Source: Cyanobacteria bacterium MH1_Bin12
GTDB taxonomy: Bacteria; Cyanobacteriota; Cyanobacteriia; Cyanobacteriales; Cyanobacteriaceae
Assembly: GCA_011088145.1 (NCBI GenBank)
Contig: JAALKG010000006.1
Span: forward strand, 1-41,827
DNA: 41,827 bases
Direction of reading: 5' to 3'
A model generated the notes under the pieces. The model did not search any database and had not been told where the DNA came from. It saw only the letters and a list, made by a program, of their open reading frames with translations. Made by a program: the position numbers and the translations under genes. Numbering within the stretch: position 1 is the first letter of the stretch; every line of letters starts with the position of its first letter. Shown here in pieces: positions 1 through 10,372 of this stretch.

Positions 1-249
1 TCATCAGATAATGACCAACCTGAAGTTTTATATTCCACAGAACGACTATTCTTCTAAAAACAATTACAACAGATGTAATCTTTATACTAAGAGCAAATTT
101 TGATGATCTGTTTGTTAGACATTGTCAGATAAGTCATAATCTGATCAAATAATTGAATATTCTTTGTTCTTGACCCTAACTCAAGTTGCTTCTTTGCCGA
201 GTATAATTGTTACTGTGGAACTGCTGATTTCTTTTAGAGGGATAAATCG

Positions 250-753
250 ATGATTGAAATGAAAGTAGCTGCGATCGCTTTAGATGCCATTTCTCGTAGC
301 CCAATAATACTTTTAAAAGATGCTACTGAACGACGCGCTTTACCAATATACGTGACACAAGAACAAGCTCGATCGATCATAGGAGTATTAGAACGACAGG
401 AATCTCCACGACCCCTAACCCACGATCTGATGGTTAATATCTTTAATGTCTGGGAAATGAAATTAGATAAAGTTGTCATTAATTCCATTGAAAATCATAC
501 TTTTTATGCTGTTTTGTGTATGAAGTGCGGAGATAAAGAAAAAAATATCGATTCTCGTCCCAGTGATGCGATCGCAATTGCACTACGGGTAGGTTGCCCA
601 ATTTGGGTAATGGAAGAAGTATTAGTCGATGCCTCCATTCCTGTTGACTCAGAAGCTGATAAAGAAGAAATGGATGCTTTTCATGATTTTGTCTCAGATT
701 TAAGCCCCCAAGAATTGATTCGTCGTGGGAAAAAAAAGAATAACGAATCTTAA
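250..753 (+). CDS. Bifunctional nuclease (BFN/DUF151) family protein
   Basis: A 167-residue protein that is essentially one BFN domain (residues about 1-140) plus a short charged tail ending in lysines. Family features visible are the start MIEMKVAAIALD, the segment LPIYVTQEQARSI and the conserved RPSDAIAIALR stretch near residue 117. Bacterial relatives are associated with nuclease activity and plant ones with stress regulation; the role in cyanobacteria is unproven. The ATG at 250 follows an AGAGG ribosome-binding sequence (236-240). A TATAAT hexamer at 202-207 is a plausible -10 box, without a convincing -35. Length is normal for the family. The 249 bases upstream hold no other recognisable gene. 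The gene converges with the methyltransferase-like gene that ends at 787. Confidence 0.9.
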   Translation: MIEMKVAAIALDAISRSPIILLKDATERRALPIYVTQEQARSIIGVLERQESPRPLTHDLMVNIFNVWEMKLDKVVINSIENHTFYAVLCMKCGDKEKNIDSRPSDAIAIALRVGCPIWVMEEVLVDASIPVDSEADKEEMDAFHDFVSDLSPQELIRRGKKKNNES

Positions 754-786
754 ATTTGAAACTCCGAATTATATTTTCAATAATTG

Positions 787-2622
787 TTAATTGTTTAAAT
801 ATTCTTCAGATAAAAGTAAATGTTTATCCTTAATAACAGGAGCATTCTTTTCTAAAGAAAAATCCCGATATTTTACTTTTAAATCTTGTAAACTAATAGT
901 CATAATCGATGCAACTTGAGGTCTTTTTTTGCTGTCAAAATCAGGAACCCAAAGATAACTAATTTTTGGTTCAGTAAAATAAAAACGGACCAAATTAGCA
1001 GATTCCATTCGACCAATTGTTCTACTCGCACAACCTTCATATAAACGTAATAAACTGGGCAAATAATTTAACATTTTGATATGAATTAAAAAACTTTTTT
1101 CAAATGTTTTACCCATATCTATTTCTTGGCAAATTTGTCTAATAATATTTAAATTACCGACTGAAATTAGCATTTCATCGGCGAGAAAACAGGCAGCTTG
1201 ATAACTACCAAATAGTCTTTTAATATCATTTTTTAATAAAAGCGGTAATTGCCTAACACTAGGTCTTTCCCCGAAACGACTGAGGGCTAAATACATTAAA
1301 ATGTCTTGCCTACGTTGATCAGCTATTTGATCCCATTCTTTTTCTTGGGTGACTTGCAATATAGTTTTAAACGCTTGTTTAAAACTTCTAAATTCGATTC
1401 TAATCGCTTCTTCTTCAGGTAATTCTCCTTTGATTGGTAATCTTCCTCTTTCACGATAAAAATCCATTAATGGAGTTAAAATCGATTGATAATCAGCAAA
1501 TTTTTTAACAGGTGTGAGGATGCGTGGCGATCGCATTCTAGAATGAAAACGAGAGGCACGAAAATTATTCGCTTTATCCCGATTTCTAAACACTAAAAAA
1601 ACACCTAATCCAATGGGAATGGCTTCTTCTTTTAATACTTGTTCAATATATATTTTTAACTCTTCTTGTTCATAATATTTTTGAAAGGTATTTCTCTGGG
1701 TAATAACCCCATCTCCATAGGCAAGATAACCCCTTTGACGATCGTCAATCAAGACTTGGGCAGAAACAATGAGAATATCAAGAGTTAATGACCAAGCTTT
1801 CATTAAAGCCTCTCTTCTTTCGGCGACATTTTCAATTACATTAATGATGTAACCTAAATTGACAACATCCGCATTTTCCCAAGAAGTCTCAGGAGAATAA
1901 TGAGGATCCCAACCACGACTTTTATAACCATTTTCTGCCATTATTTTTAGATCTGAACCGTGACCACACCCGTAGTCAAAAAAACTTGTTTGAGGAGTGA
2001 ATAAACCTGCTTCTAAAGCTAGTCTGACAGGACGAGAAAGGCTATTTCTAGTAATTGCAGCACGGTGACGTTCAATGTCAATAAATTCTTGAGGGTTATT
2101 AGCCAAATTACAAGCTAAAAAATGATCAACAAAATGTAAGCAATGATCATTTAACAATTGCTGCCATTCCTTCTGTGTACCAATATAACGAGGATTATCT
2201 AACAGACCTAATTTTTCTTCAGTAGTTGTTAGATGAGAAAATTTTTGATAATCAGCATAATCTTGATTAACACAAGTTTCTTTTCTATGTAAAATAGGTG
2301 GATTTTCTGATTGAGTATAATCGATCGTCTTTGTTGTCAAATCTTGAACATTAACAACGAGACTTTTACTTAAAATAGGATGAGGATTATCATCAAAATG
2401 AGGATAAGAAAGATAGGAGATTTTTTCTTCTTGTAAATTAAATTTAACTAGATTAAAATCGACATCATTTTGAATAATCTTTCTGGCTTTTTTTTCATAT
2501 TTTTGAATTAGTGGTTCTAAATATTTTAATCCTGAAATATGAACATAAAGATTATTCGGTAAATGTTTACCGATGGTACTTTGATGCATTAGTAACGATA
2601 TTTGCTCAAAGTGATTATCCAT
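787..2622 (-). CDS. DNA phosphorothioation-associated putative methyltransferase
   Basis: A 611-residue protein with a central SAM-dependent methyltransferase-like core (about residues 180-360). It carries the motif-I-like FFDYGCGHGSDL, the acidic GWDPHYSP loop, NLGYIINVIE and RNTFQKYYEQEEL, all of which match the family annotated as DNA phosphorothioation (dnd)-associated putative methyltransferase. The N-terminal (about 17-125) and C-terminal (about 500-605) segments resemble each other: both contain a VRF or VKF strand, then EKISYL or PKISYL, then a P-DFD or PHFD turn, then a QDL element. This suggests an internal duplication flanking the core. No dndA-E gene lies nearby, so it is an orphan here. 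Target and reaction are unknown; DNA modification is inferred only from the family name. Confidence 0.8.
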   Translation of the reverse strand: MDNHFEQISLLMHQSTIGKHLPNNLYVHISGLKYLEPLIQKYEKKARKIIQNDVDFNLVKFNLQEEKISYLSYPHFDDNPHPILSKSLVVNVQDLTTKTIDYTQSENPPILHRKETCVNQDYADYQKFSHLTTTEEKLGLLDNPRYIGTQKEWQQLLNDHCLHFVDHFLACNLANNPQEFIDIERHRAAITRNSLSRPVRLALEAGLFTPQTSFFDYGCGHGSDLKIMAENGYKSRGWDPHYSPETSWENADVVNLGYIINVIENVAERREALMKAWSLTLDILIVSAQVLIDDRQRGYLAYGDGVITQRNTFQKYYEQEELKIYIEQVLKEEAIPIGLGVFLVFRNRDKANNFRASRFHSRMRSPRILTPVKKFADYQSILTPLMDFYRERGRLPIKGELPEEEAIRIEFRSFKQAFKTILQVTQEKEWDQIADQRRQDILMYLALSRFGERPSVRQLPLLLKNDIKRLFGSYQAACFLADEMLISVGNLNIIRQICQEIDMGKTFEKSFLIHIKMLNYLPSLLRLYEGCASRTIGRMESANLVRFYFTEPKISYLWVPDFDSKKRPQVASIMTISLQDLKVKYRDFSLEKNAPVIKDKHLLLSEEYLNN

Positions 2623-2737
2623 ATTTGCAATCGTCGTTTTTTTTTTTTGATTGGTTTTATTTTCTGTATAGAATTTTAAGTTAAAATGGTAACTTATTGC
2701 CTAATATCCCGCCAATTGTAAAAGCACATAAATTAAA

Positions 2738-3649
2738 ATGCCCTATCCTAGAACTGTCAGCACAATAGTCGCTATCATACTCGCCATGTTTATGATTATT
2801 TTAGGTGGACTATATTTTACACTGTGCTTTGGAGTTCTGATTTTTCTAGCACAATTAGAATATTTTCGTTTGGTAAAAGCCAAAGGTATTGAACCCGCAG
2901 TAAAAACTACTCTGATTGTATCGCAATTATTACTTATTACCGCTACTTATGTCCCCTCTCTAACAGATGCAACTTTTGCTTTAGCAGGGGCATTAATTTG
3001 TTTTGATCTCCTTTTTCAACCTAAATTAGCGACGATCGCTGACGTGTCTAGTTCTATACTAGGTTTATTCTACGTTGGTTACTTGCCCAGTTATTGGATT
3101 CGCCTAAGAGTCAGCTTAGATCAAAATGGTGCTTATGCTCAAACGATACCAAATATTCATAATTTGCCTTTTGATGGTTATTTTCCTACTAATATTCTCA
3201 ATTTTCATGACTTTCCCGATGCCTTAAAAATAACTTTCATCGCTATGGCTTGTATTTGGGCAGCGGATATCGGTGCTTATTTAATTGGTAAGAATTTTGG
3301 TAAAACGAAATTATCTCATATTAGTCCCAAAAAAACGGTAGAAGGTTCATTATTCGGCTTCAGTGGCAGTATGTTGGTTGGTGTCTTCGGTGCATGGTTG
3401 CTTAATTGGGATTATTGGATTTTAAACGGTTTGCTATTAGGTTTACTCATCGGGGTGGTTAGTTTATTGGGAGACTTGATGGAATCGATGATGAAAAGAG
3501 ATGCAGGAGTTAAAGATTCTGGAGAGCTGATACCTGGTCATGGTGGTATACTCGATCGCATTGATAGTTACGTTTTTACTGCTCCTTTAGTCTATTATTT
3601 TGTAACTTTATTCTTACCCCTAGTCTCTTCTTTTCACTCTAATTTATAA
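2738..3649 (+). CDS. cdsA: Phosphatidate cytidylyltransferase
   Basis: A 303-residue integral membrane enzyme that makes CDP-diacylglycerol from phosphatidate and CTP, the branch point for phosphatidylglycerol synthesis. Several hydrophobic segments run through the protein. The C-terminal half has the CDP-diglyceride synthetase signature: [15 protein letters not shown] (about residue 193), then [18 protein letters not shown] and [11 protein letters not shown] (about 246-278), whose acidic residues bind metal. Length is normal. The gene is divergent from the methyltransferase-like gene, with a 115-bp shared upstream region. It starts at the ATG that gives a hydrophobic N-terminal helix. Confidence 0.95.
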   Translation: MPYPRTVSTIVAIILAMFMIILGGLYFTLCFGVLIFLAQLEYFRLVKAKGIEPAVKTTLIVSQLLLITATYVPSLTDATFALAGALICFDLLFQPKLATIADVSSSILGLFYVGYLPSYWIRLRVSLDQNGAYAQTIPNIHNLPFDGYFPTNILNFHDFPDALKITFIAMACIWAADIGAYLIGKNFGKTKLSHISPKKTVEGSLFGFSGSMLVGVFGAWLLNWDYWILNGLLLGLLIGVVSLLGDLMESMMKRDAGVKDSGELIPGHGGILDRIDSYVFTAPLVYYFVTLFLPLVSSFHSNL

Positions 3650-3660
3650 AAATTAGCAGA

Positions 3661-3736
3661 AAACGAGTGGATTAGGACAGTGATAATTTTTGAAACTATT
3701 GCTGTGTTGAAATTTGAACCTTTGTCCTTTGTCCTT
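3661..3736. repeat. Dispersed intergenic repeat, copy A
   Basis: One of three related copies in the window (others at 6326-6415 and 34201-34281). Shared landmarks are a GATTAGGACA-TGAT segment followed about 35 bp later by AACCTTTGTCCTTTG. This copy is the most diverged. No open reading frame is shared between copies. Confidence 0.7.
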
Positions 3737-3830
3737 CGATTGACTAAATATTGGAATAGTTTTGATAATATTTTTGGTCGTTAGAATAGAAATATTATTT
3801 CTAATACACAAGCAAAGCGATCGCATTTAT

Positions 3831-3858
3831 TCTCAATTCTCAACTCTCAATTCTCAAT
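3831..3858. repeat. Heptanucleotide tandem repeat (TCTCAAY x4)
   Basis: Four consecutive 7-bp units of TCTCAAT/TCTCAAC, followed by a run of AATTATC-like units to about 3910. This is the short tandemly repeated repetitive (STRR) type known from cyanobacteria. The same unit occurs on the other strand at 13899-13922. Confidence 0.85.
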
Positions 3859-3921
3859 TGTTAACCTAGCTCTTATAATTAATTATCAATTATCAATTAT
3901 TAATGATCAATTAACTGTACT

Positions 3922-6324
3922 ATGCTCAAAATCGAACTACCCCAGATACCCTCTTCTGCTTGGCAATGTGAAATTGGTAAACAATGGGCTAATCCTTATA
4001 CTACACGCTACGCTAGTAATTTGGATGATGGTCCTAATCATGGTATGCCCTTAGGAGGTTTTGGTGGTGGTTGCATTGGTAGAGGAGTTAATGGTGACTT
4101 TAACCTCTGGCATATTGATGGTGGAAACCATACCTTTAAAACCCTACCCGCTTGTCAATTTAGTGTTTTTGAACAAATAGAAGGAGAAACACCTCAAGTT
4201 TATGCCATGAGTACAACACCTCCCGAGGACGTTAGCCTGTCTAGTTGGGCTTGGTATCCCGAAGGCAAAGGTACTTATTCGGCTTTATATCCTCGCAGTT
4301 GGTTTGATTATCAAGGTGTTTTTAAATCCCATATCATTTGTGAACAATTTTCTCCTATCTGGGCAGGTAGTTATCAAGAAGCCAGTTATCCTTTAGCCAC
4401 TTTTCAATGGACTGTTCACAATCCTACTGACAAAGAAATTACCATCAGTATCATGTTATCTTGGCAAAATGTTGTTGGTTGGTTTACCAATGCTATTAAA
4501 TCTCCTGATGTGAAAGTTCGTGACGATGGTAGCCCCGAATATGAATATCAACCTCGGTTAGGAGATAGTACAGGAAATCTTAATCAATTAATTACCGATA
4601 ATTTCCGTGTTGGCTTTTTATTCGATCGCATTCGTATGGGTGAGCAACCCTCTGAAAGTGAAGGACAATGGTCGATCGCAAGTGTGACGAATCCAGCCTT
4701 TGAAGTATTTTACCACGGTCGTTGGAATCCTCAAGGAGATGGTAGCCAATTATGGGATCATTTTGCCAACAATGGTACTCTGGGTGACCATCAAGATGAA
4801 ACTCCTGCCAAACCCGGCGAACAAATCGCCTCCGCAATGACCATTAGATTTACTGTTAAACCAGGAAAAACCAAGAAAATACCCTTTATTTTGGCATGGG
4901 ATTTTCCTATAACCGAATTTGCTCAAGGAATCGAATATTATCGCCGTTATACAGACTTTTTTGGTAGAAATGGGAAAAACGCATGGTCGATGGTCAGAAC
5001 AGCCCTGAAACATCATGATATGTGGCGCGATCGCATTATTCAATGGCAGACTCCTATACTCCAACGTCCCGATTTACCAGATTGGTTCAAAATGGCTTTG
5101 TTTAACGAGTTGTACCTCTTGTCACAAGGTTGTAGTTTATGGACAGCAGCCACAGAAAATGATCCCGTGGGACAATTTGCCGTCACCGAATGTATAGATT
5201 ACCGATGGTATGAAAGTTTAGATGTACGATTATACGGTTCATTCGGTATGATTCTTTTATGGCCACGCCTCGATAAATCGATTATGGAAGCTTTCAGCAA
5301 AGCGATTCCTAAAAGTGATGATACCCCCAGAATTATTGGTTATAATCGAGCAAAAGCGATTAGAAAAGCTAAAGGTGCAACTCCCCATGATTTAGGCGCA
5401 CCGAATGAACATCCTTGGGAGAAGACTAACTATACCAGTTATCAAGATTGCAATTTATGGAAAGATTTAGGTTGTGATTTTGTCTTGCAAGTATATCGAG
5501 ATTATCTGTTTACAGGTAGTCGAGATCAGCATTTTTTGTGGGAATGTTGGGATAGTGTGGTGGAAACTGTTCATTATGTCAAAGCTTTTGACTTGGATGG
5601 AGATAGTATTCCCGAAAATTCAGGTGCGCCAGACCAAACTTTTGATGATTGGAAATTGAAAGGGATTAGTGCTTATTGTGGTGCTTTATGGATTGCGTCT
5701 TTAGAAGCAGCGATCGCAATAGGTAATATTTTAGCCGATAATCCACCGATGGATCCTGCTTTCCAATCAGATGATTATCCCCATGATATCAAAAATGCGA
5801 TCGCTACTTTTAGTCAATGGTTAAATCAATCCAGAGCAATTTATCACGACACCTTGTGGAATGGAGAATACTATCGTCTTGACAGTGAAACTGATACAGA
5901 TGTGGTTATGGCAGACCAACTTTCAGGACAGTTTTACGCTCAAATATTAGGTTTGCCAAACGTGGTAGAAAAAGAATATGTAAAATCCACCTTAGCTAAA
6001 GTTTATGACGCTTGTTATCTCAAATTCCATGATGGTAAATTCGGTATTGCCAATGGTTTAAAGCCCGATGGTAGTCCGATGAAAGCTGATGATACTCATC
6101 CTTTAGAAGTATGGACAGGAATTAATTATGGCATTGTTGCTTTTATGATTATCAATGACATGAAGGATGAAGGTATGCAAATTGCCGAAACCGTGGTGAA
6201 GCAAGTATACGAAAATGGGTTACAATTCCGTACCCCCGAAGCGATAACTTCTGTCGGTACTTTCCGTGTCACTCATTATCTACGAGCGATGGCTATTTGG
6301 GCTATTTATCATGTTTTAAGCTAG
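3922..6324 (+). CDS. GH116 family glucosylceramidase-like glycoside hydrolase
   Basis: An 800-residue protein matching the non-lysosomal glucosylceramidase (GBA2-type) family, GH116. The N-terminal beta-sandwich (about 1-340) opens with the conserved GMPLGGFGGGCIGRG loop. The C-terminal (alpha/alpha)6 barrel holds the family motifs TECIDYRWYESLDV, which carries the likely nucleophile Glu near residue 419, and GAPDQTFDDW, which carries the likely acid/base Asp near 574. No signal peptide is seen, so it is probably cytoplasmic. Substrates are beta-linked glucosides or xylosides, possibly glucosylated lipids or sterols; the specificity cannot be read from sequence. Length is full for the family. 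Tandem repeats lie just upstream. Confidence 0.9.
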   Translation: MLKIELPQIPSSAWQCEIGKQWANPYTTRYASNLDDGPNHGMPLGGFGGGCIGRGVNGDFNLWHIDGGNHTFKTLPACQFSVFEQIEGETPQVYAMSTTPPEDVSLSSWAWYPEGKGTYSALYPRSWFDYQGVFKSHIICEQFSPIWAGSYQEASYPLATFQWTVHNPTDKEITISIMLSWQNVVGWFTNAIKSPDVKVRDDGSPEYEYQPRLGDSTGNLNQLITDNFRVGFLFDRIRMGEQPSESEGQWSIASVTNPAFEVFYHGRWNPQGDGSQLWDHFANNGTLGDHQDETPAKPGEQIASAMTIRFTVKPGKTKKIPFILAWDFPITEFAQGIEYYRRYTDFFGRNGKNAWSMVRTALKHHDMWRDRIIQWQTPILQRPDLPDWFKMALFNELYLLSQGCSLWTAATENDPVGQFAVTECIDYRWYESLDVRLYGSFGMILLWPRLDKSIMEAFSKAIPKSDDTPRIIGYNRAKAIRKAKGATPHDLGAPNEHPWEKTNYTSYQDCNLWKDLGCDFVLQVYRDYLFTGSRDQHFLWECWDSVVETVHYVKAFDLDGDSIPENSGAPDQTFDDWKLKGISAYCGALWIASLEAAIAIGNILADNPPMDPAFQSDDYPHDIKNAIATFSQWLNQSRAIYHDTLWNGEYYRLDSETDTDVVMADQLSGQFYAQILGLPNVVEKEYVKSTLAKVYDACYLKFHDGKFGIANGLKPDGSPMKADDTHPLEVWTGINYGIVAFMIINDMKDEGMQIAETVVKQVYENGLQFRTPEAITSVGTFRVTHYLRAMAIWAIYHVLS

Positions 6325-6325
6325 A

Positions 6326-6415
6326 TAAGCGGAGAACGGGTTGATTATTGATTAGGACATTGATGACGTCTAAAAGTATCGCTATGTCGAGATTTTAACC
6401 TTTGTCTTTTGTCCT
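6326..6415. repeat. Dispersed intergenic repeat, copy B
   Basis: Second copy of the repeat at 3661-3736. It shares about 50 bp with copy C at 34201-34281, including TGTCGAGATTTTAACC. It begins directly after the GH116 stop codon. Confidence 0.75.
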
Positions 6416-6681
6416 TAACAGTAATCAGTGAATCGTACTTAAACAGGAGAAAAACAACTAGACGAAGGAGAAGAACTAATCTATGAAGAGTGATTAATGA
6501 GTTGTTGGGTTACGTTAATACTTTATGTATCGGTTATATTTCAAGACTTTCAAGGCTTAAACAAGGAAAGCGATCGCACTAAAAAGTCATCGGCGTTATT
6601 AATTTTGATGGTAGTTTATCGGAACAAAATTCCCTTGGCTGGTTAAAGTTTGTAAAAATATAATGTGATTAAAAATATAAA
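6416..6681. other. Intergenic spacer, no gene seen
   Basis: Together with the repeat before it, this forms a gene-free stretch of about 360 bp between the GH116 gene and lnt. It holds a HIP1-like GCGATCGC at about 6570 and short unsupported reading frames only. The lnt promoter presumably lies at the 3' side. Confidence 0.5.
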
Positions 6682-8298
6682 ATGAAATTTTTCTTTTCTT
6701 CGGCGAGGAAAGTATTACCTTATCTGTTTTGGGGTTTGATAGGTGGTTTGTTGATGGGCTTAGCTGTTGCACCAGCTAACTTGTGGTTTTGTGCATGGAT
6801 AGCGGTAATTCCTTTGTGGATAGCTGTTTCTCAGTCTTTGCCTATTGCCTTGTTAACAGCTTTTGTTTGGGGATGCAGTTATCACGGTTTAGCCTTATTT
6901 TGGATTACAGGTATACATCCGATGACTTGGATAGGTGTACCATGGTGGAATAGTCTTTTTATCGCTTTATTTTGTTGGCTATTTGTTACTGCTTGGGGAG
7001 CAACTTTAGTGGTAATTTGGGCTTATCTTTATAATACTTTTATTCATAATAAAAAACATCAAATAATTTTTTTAACCTCACCTGTAGTTAAAATTATCTT
7101 AGCCGTCAGTCTATGGTGTTTATTAGAACAATTATGGAGTTTAACTCCTTTATGGTGGACTTCCCTTTCTTTTACACAAAGTCCTCATAACTTATCGATT
7201 TTGCAATTGTTAAAGTTTTCTGGAACAACAACTATTACAGGATTAATTTTGTTAGTTAACTTTTTATTGGCAGAAGCTTATGTTAATTATAATAATCTTC
7301 AATCAATTATTAAAGATAAAAATAATCTAAATAAGTCTAAATTTTCTCAATTTACTCACTATTTTGTTTTAGCGATCATCATTTTAGTTTCCACTCATCT
7401 AATAGGATTTAACTTATATAAATCTGAAATTATTAATGATACTAATAAACAAATTAAAATTGGTTTAATTCAAGGAAATATTCCTAATGAGATTAAATTA
7501 TATGATCCCGGATTAGAAACTGCGATCGACAATTATAGTAAAGGATATCAAGATTTAGCCAAACAAAACGTAGATGTTGTTTTGACTCCTGAAACCGCCT
7601 TACCTTTCTTTTATAAAGAGATAGAAAATACTAGTTTTTATTCTTTAATTGAAGAGCAACAAATACCAATTTTTTTAGGTGCATTTAAACGTCTCGATCG
7701 TCTTAGTTATAAAAATAGTTTATTTATGATTAATGACCAAGGTAAAATTATTAGTAGTTATGACAAAATAAAACTAGTTCCCTTAGGTGAATATATTCCT
7801 TTCAACGAAATTTTAGGCGACTTTATTTCTCGTCTTTCTCCCCTCGATACTTACTTGATTCCCGGAGATAAAAACCAAATTTTAACCACTGATTTTGGTC
7901 AAGTTATTGCTAGTATTTGTTATGATTCTGCTTTCAGTGAAATCTTTCGTCAACAAGCCTTACAAGGTGGAGAATTTATTGTCACCGCTTCAAATAATGC
8001 TCATTATAGTAAAGTAATGCCTGCCCAACATCACGCTCAGGATATCATGCGTGCCATCGAAACTGATAAATGGATGGCAAGAGCGACAAATACAGGCTAC
8101 AGTGCGATCGTCGATCCCCATGGTAACACAATCTGGATTTCGGACATCGATCAATATCAAATCCATGCAGATACTATTTATCGTCGTGACAATTTTACTA
8201 TTTATGTAACTAAAGGCGATCGATTAATTCAGTTATTTATGATATTTATTCTAATTTATATAGCCATTATTTTTATTCAATGGAATTATCTTAATTAA
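6682..8298 (+). CDS. lnt: Apolipoprotein N-acyltransferase
   Basis: A 538-residue inner-membrane enzyme that transfers a fatty acyl chain to the N-terminal cysteine of lipoproteins. The N-terminal part (about 1-245) has several transmembrane helices with many Trp residues. The following nitrilase-like domain carries the catalytic triad by motif: Glu near 304 in TPETALPFF, Lys near 362 in YDKIKLVPLGEYIP and Cys near 413 in ASICYDSAF. A final C-terminal helix returns to the membrane. All three catalytic residues are present and the length is normal, so it should be active. It stands alone between spacers. Confidence 0.95.
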   Translation: MKFFFSSARKVLPYLFWGLIGGLLMGLAVAPANLWFCAWIAVIPLWIAVSQSLPIALLTAFVWGCSYHGLALFWITGIHPMTWIGVPWWNSLFIALFCWLFVTAWGATLVVIWAYLYNTFIHNKKHQIIFLTSPVVKIILAVSLWCLLEQLWSLTPLWWTSLSFTQSPHNLSILQLLKFSGTTTITGLILLVNFLLAEAYVNYNNLQSIIKDKNNLNKSKFSQFTHYFVLAIIILVSTHLIGFNLYKSEIINDTNKQIKIGLIQGNIPNEIKLYDPGLETAIDNYSKGYQDLAKQNVDVVLTPETALPFFYKEIENTSFYSLIEEQQIPIFLGAFKRLDRLSYKNSLFMINDQGKIISSYDKIKLVPLGEYIPFNEILGDFISRLSPLDTYLIPGDKNQILTTDFGQVIASICYDSAFSEIFRQQALQGGEFIVTASNNAHYSKVMPAQHHAQDIMRAIETDKWMARATNTGYSAIVDPHGNTIWISDIDQYQIHADTIYRRDNFTIYVTKGDRLIQLFMIFILIYIAIIFIQWNYLN

Positions 8299-8337
8299 TT
8301 AACTAAAAATCATTTATACCCGAATTACTATATTTAC

Positions 8338-9136
8338 TTACATAAAATCTTTATATTTAAGATAAATAGAAAAGCTAGGTATTTTTTGGTTAAAATTATG
8401 AGAAATATTATATTGATGAGCAGGATATTCTTCTTTTAATTCCATTAAAATTGGATAATGTTGATACCATTGTTGTAATAATGTTAATAACTGTTTAAAA
8501 CGAAAATTTATATGATCATAGCGATAAGATAAAGCAATATATTGAATAATTAGTAATCTTATGCTTTTTCAAAAACTTTAATAATTTTAATCCTAGTTTC
8601 TGTTTAAGAATTGATTGTAATGCTTGATTATAAGAAATAAGAGCCTCCTTCGTCGGTTCATTTCTCGTATCGAAGATAAGTCTTTTAATTTCATTTTGGA
8701 TTGACTTACGTATAGCTTTTCGTTCACAATCACTATTTAATTGTTCTTCAACAAACTTATATAATCTAACTTGAGTTTTACCTCCAAAATCTAATTCTAC
8801 ACGGGAAAGAATATGGAGATGTTTAATATTTCTGGTTGTCAAGTCACAAATTTCGATAAAAGTTGCTAAATGTTGGTATTCATTCAAATCAGAACCCATT
8901 TTTTGTTTGATATTCACATAAAACAGAAATTCTGAAGAATATTGTCCATTATCAAGCATTCGTAAAGTCGGTTCAATTTTTTCTAGTTCTTTAAATTCTT
9001 GATCGTATAGAGATAACGCCAACTCAGGAATATTTTTGCGAGTCAGTGCACCTAAAACTCTTTCCCACAAACTTACACTGCTAAATAAGGGACGATTCCA
9101 CCAAGACTTTTCTATTAGTTCAGATTCTATTTTCAT
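8338..9136 (-). pseudogene. Conserved hypothetical gene broken by a frameshift
   Basis: The first 206 codons run from the ATG at 9136 to a stop at 8516. The reading then continues in another frame from about 8570 down to a TAA at 8338-8340. The second frame reads IRLLIIQYIALSYRYDH onward for about 75 further residues ending in YLKYKDFM, with the same charged, aromatic-rich composition. The shift falls around a short A run (about 8565-8569), so a one-base indel would join the two into a protein of about 265 residues. I do not recognise the family; the N-terminal part is helical and charged. It may be a true pseudogene or a sequencing error in the A run. Confidence 0.6.
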
Positions 9137-9565
9137 CTACTCTTAACGACTAGCAATACCAGCATAATCAGATTATAACATCTACTATATTTCTTACTAT
9201 TTATTTACTTATAAAAAATATTGACTTGTTTATAATTTGACAGTGGCAATTGTGAAGAAAAAAATAATTAGATTTTATACAAAATATTTTATATGTAGAA
9301 ATTAAAATACAATGTCAAAAAAACTATCAGTACATACACTGAATTTTGTTATTGCGTCAAAATTATTGATTATTAAATCCTGAATAAAAAAATTCTTAGT
9401 GGCGTTTTTATCTTTGATTTTTTCAGTAAATACTCGGTTAACAAGATCTAGGGAATAGGGTTCAATAAAGTTAACTATTAACAGATGTTTTTAAAAAAAT
9501 TTGGTTCTTATCTTACGCAAATATTTGAAATCATCGAAATAAACTTCAATTCCTAGGTAACAACC
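9137..9565. other. AT-rich spacer, nothing recognised
   Basis: This gene-free stretch between the frameshifted hypothetical gene and the PA14 remnant holds no RNA, repeat or convincing promoter that I can identify. Confidence 0.5.
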
Positions 9566-10124
9566 ATGACATCAACAGAAAATAATAGTAATTTGGAAAC
9601 CCAAACTGGCGAGGGACTATTAGGCTACTACTATAATGATAAAGATTTTACTAACTCTGCAATCAGTAAAATTGATTCAACTGTTGATTTTGCCTGGGGA
9701 AGTGGTTCACCAGATTCAGCCATAGATTCTGATACTTTTTCCATAAGATGGCAAAGAACATATAATTTGGAAACATACAGATAAAGAAACAGGAATAGTA
9801 AACTGGTAAAAAGTAGCAGGGGAGAATCGTAATGTCCATGACCATTGGGTAAATGGGATAGGAGATGACACAATTACGGATTTTAATAGAGAACAAGGAG
9901 ACAAAATAGAGATTTATGGTCATACAACAGAAATAGAAAAGATAACAGTAGAAGGAGATGACTCGATAATTCACTTGATAAGTAATCAAGGTGGTGCTGG
10001 AGCTCATGATGGTGATGATTTAGGCAATATTCTTGTCGAAAACAATTTACTGACAGAAAATGATTTTACTATAACCAAAAATGTTTTTTATGGTGCTTAT
10101 GAGAATATAGCAATTCCTGTATAA
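9566..10124 (+). pseudogene. Remnant of a PA14/calcium-binding-type secreted protein
   Basis: The ATG at 9566 opens a 72-residue frame with a typical PA14-domain start (GLLGYYYNDKDFTN, then FSIRWQ) that stops at 9784. The following bases, in a different frame and after one TAA, read VAGENRNVHDHWVNGIGDD and DFNREQGDKIEIYGHTT to the stop at 10122-10124. That resembles the C-terminal domain found after hemolysin-type calcium-binding repeats in cyanobacterial secreted proteins. Most of the middle of the original protein is missing. This is a frameshifted, internally deleted remnant, not a working gene. The first 72 codons could still be translated. Confidence 0.65.
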
Positions 10125-10372
10125 AATAAGATACAAATAGCTCAGATAAAAGCCCTCTAAATCCTCATCCTCTTTCTATCGGCATCTCCCCCTTATCAAA
10201 GGGAGAAAGACTTACAAGTCCAAACTCTACCTCATAAACTATGAGAAATGCTATATAAATATGGTTGTTTAAAAAGATTGTTTGTTAACAAGTATTATTG
10301 ATTAGTGTGGAGATGTTATATTAAATGTCTTCACCTTTTTTCTGTCTCATATATTTTAGGTTAATCTAATAC

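Noticed and set aside
6590-6660. Short frame VIGVINFDGSLSEQNSLGW before lnt
   Set aside because: It begins after a stop without a start codon or ribosome site and matches no family I know.
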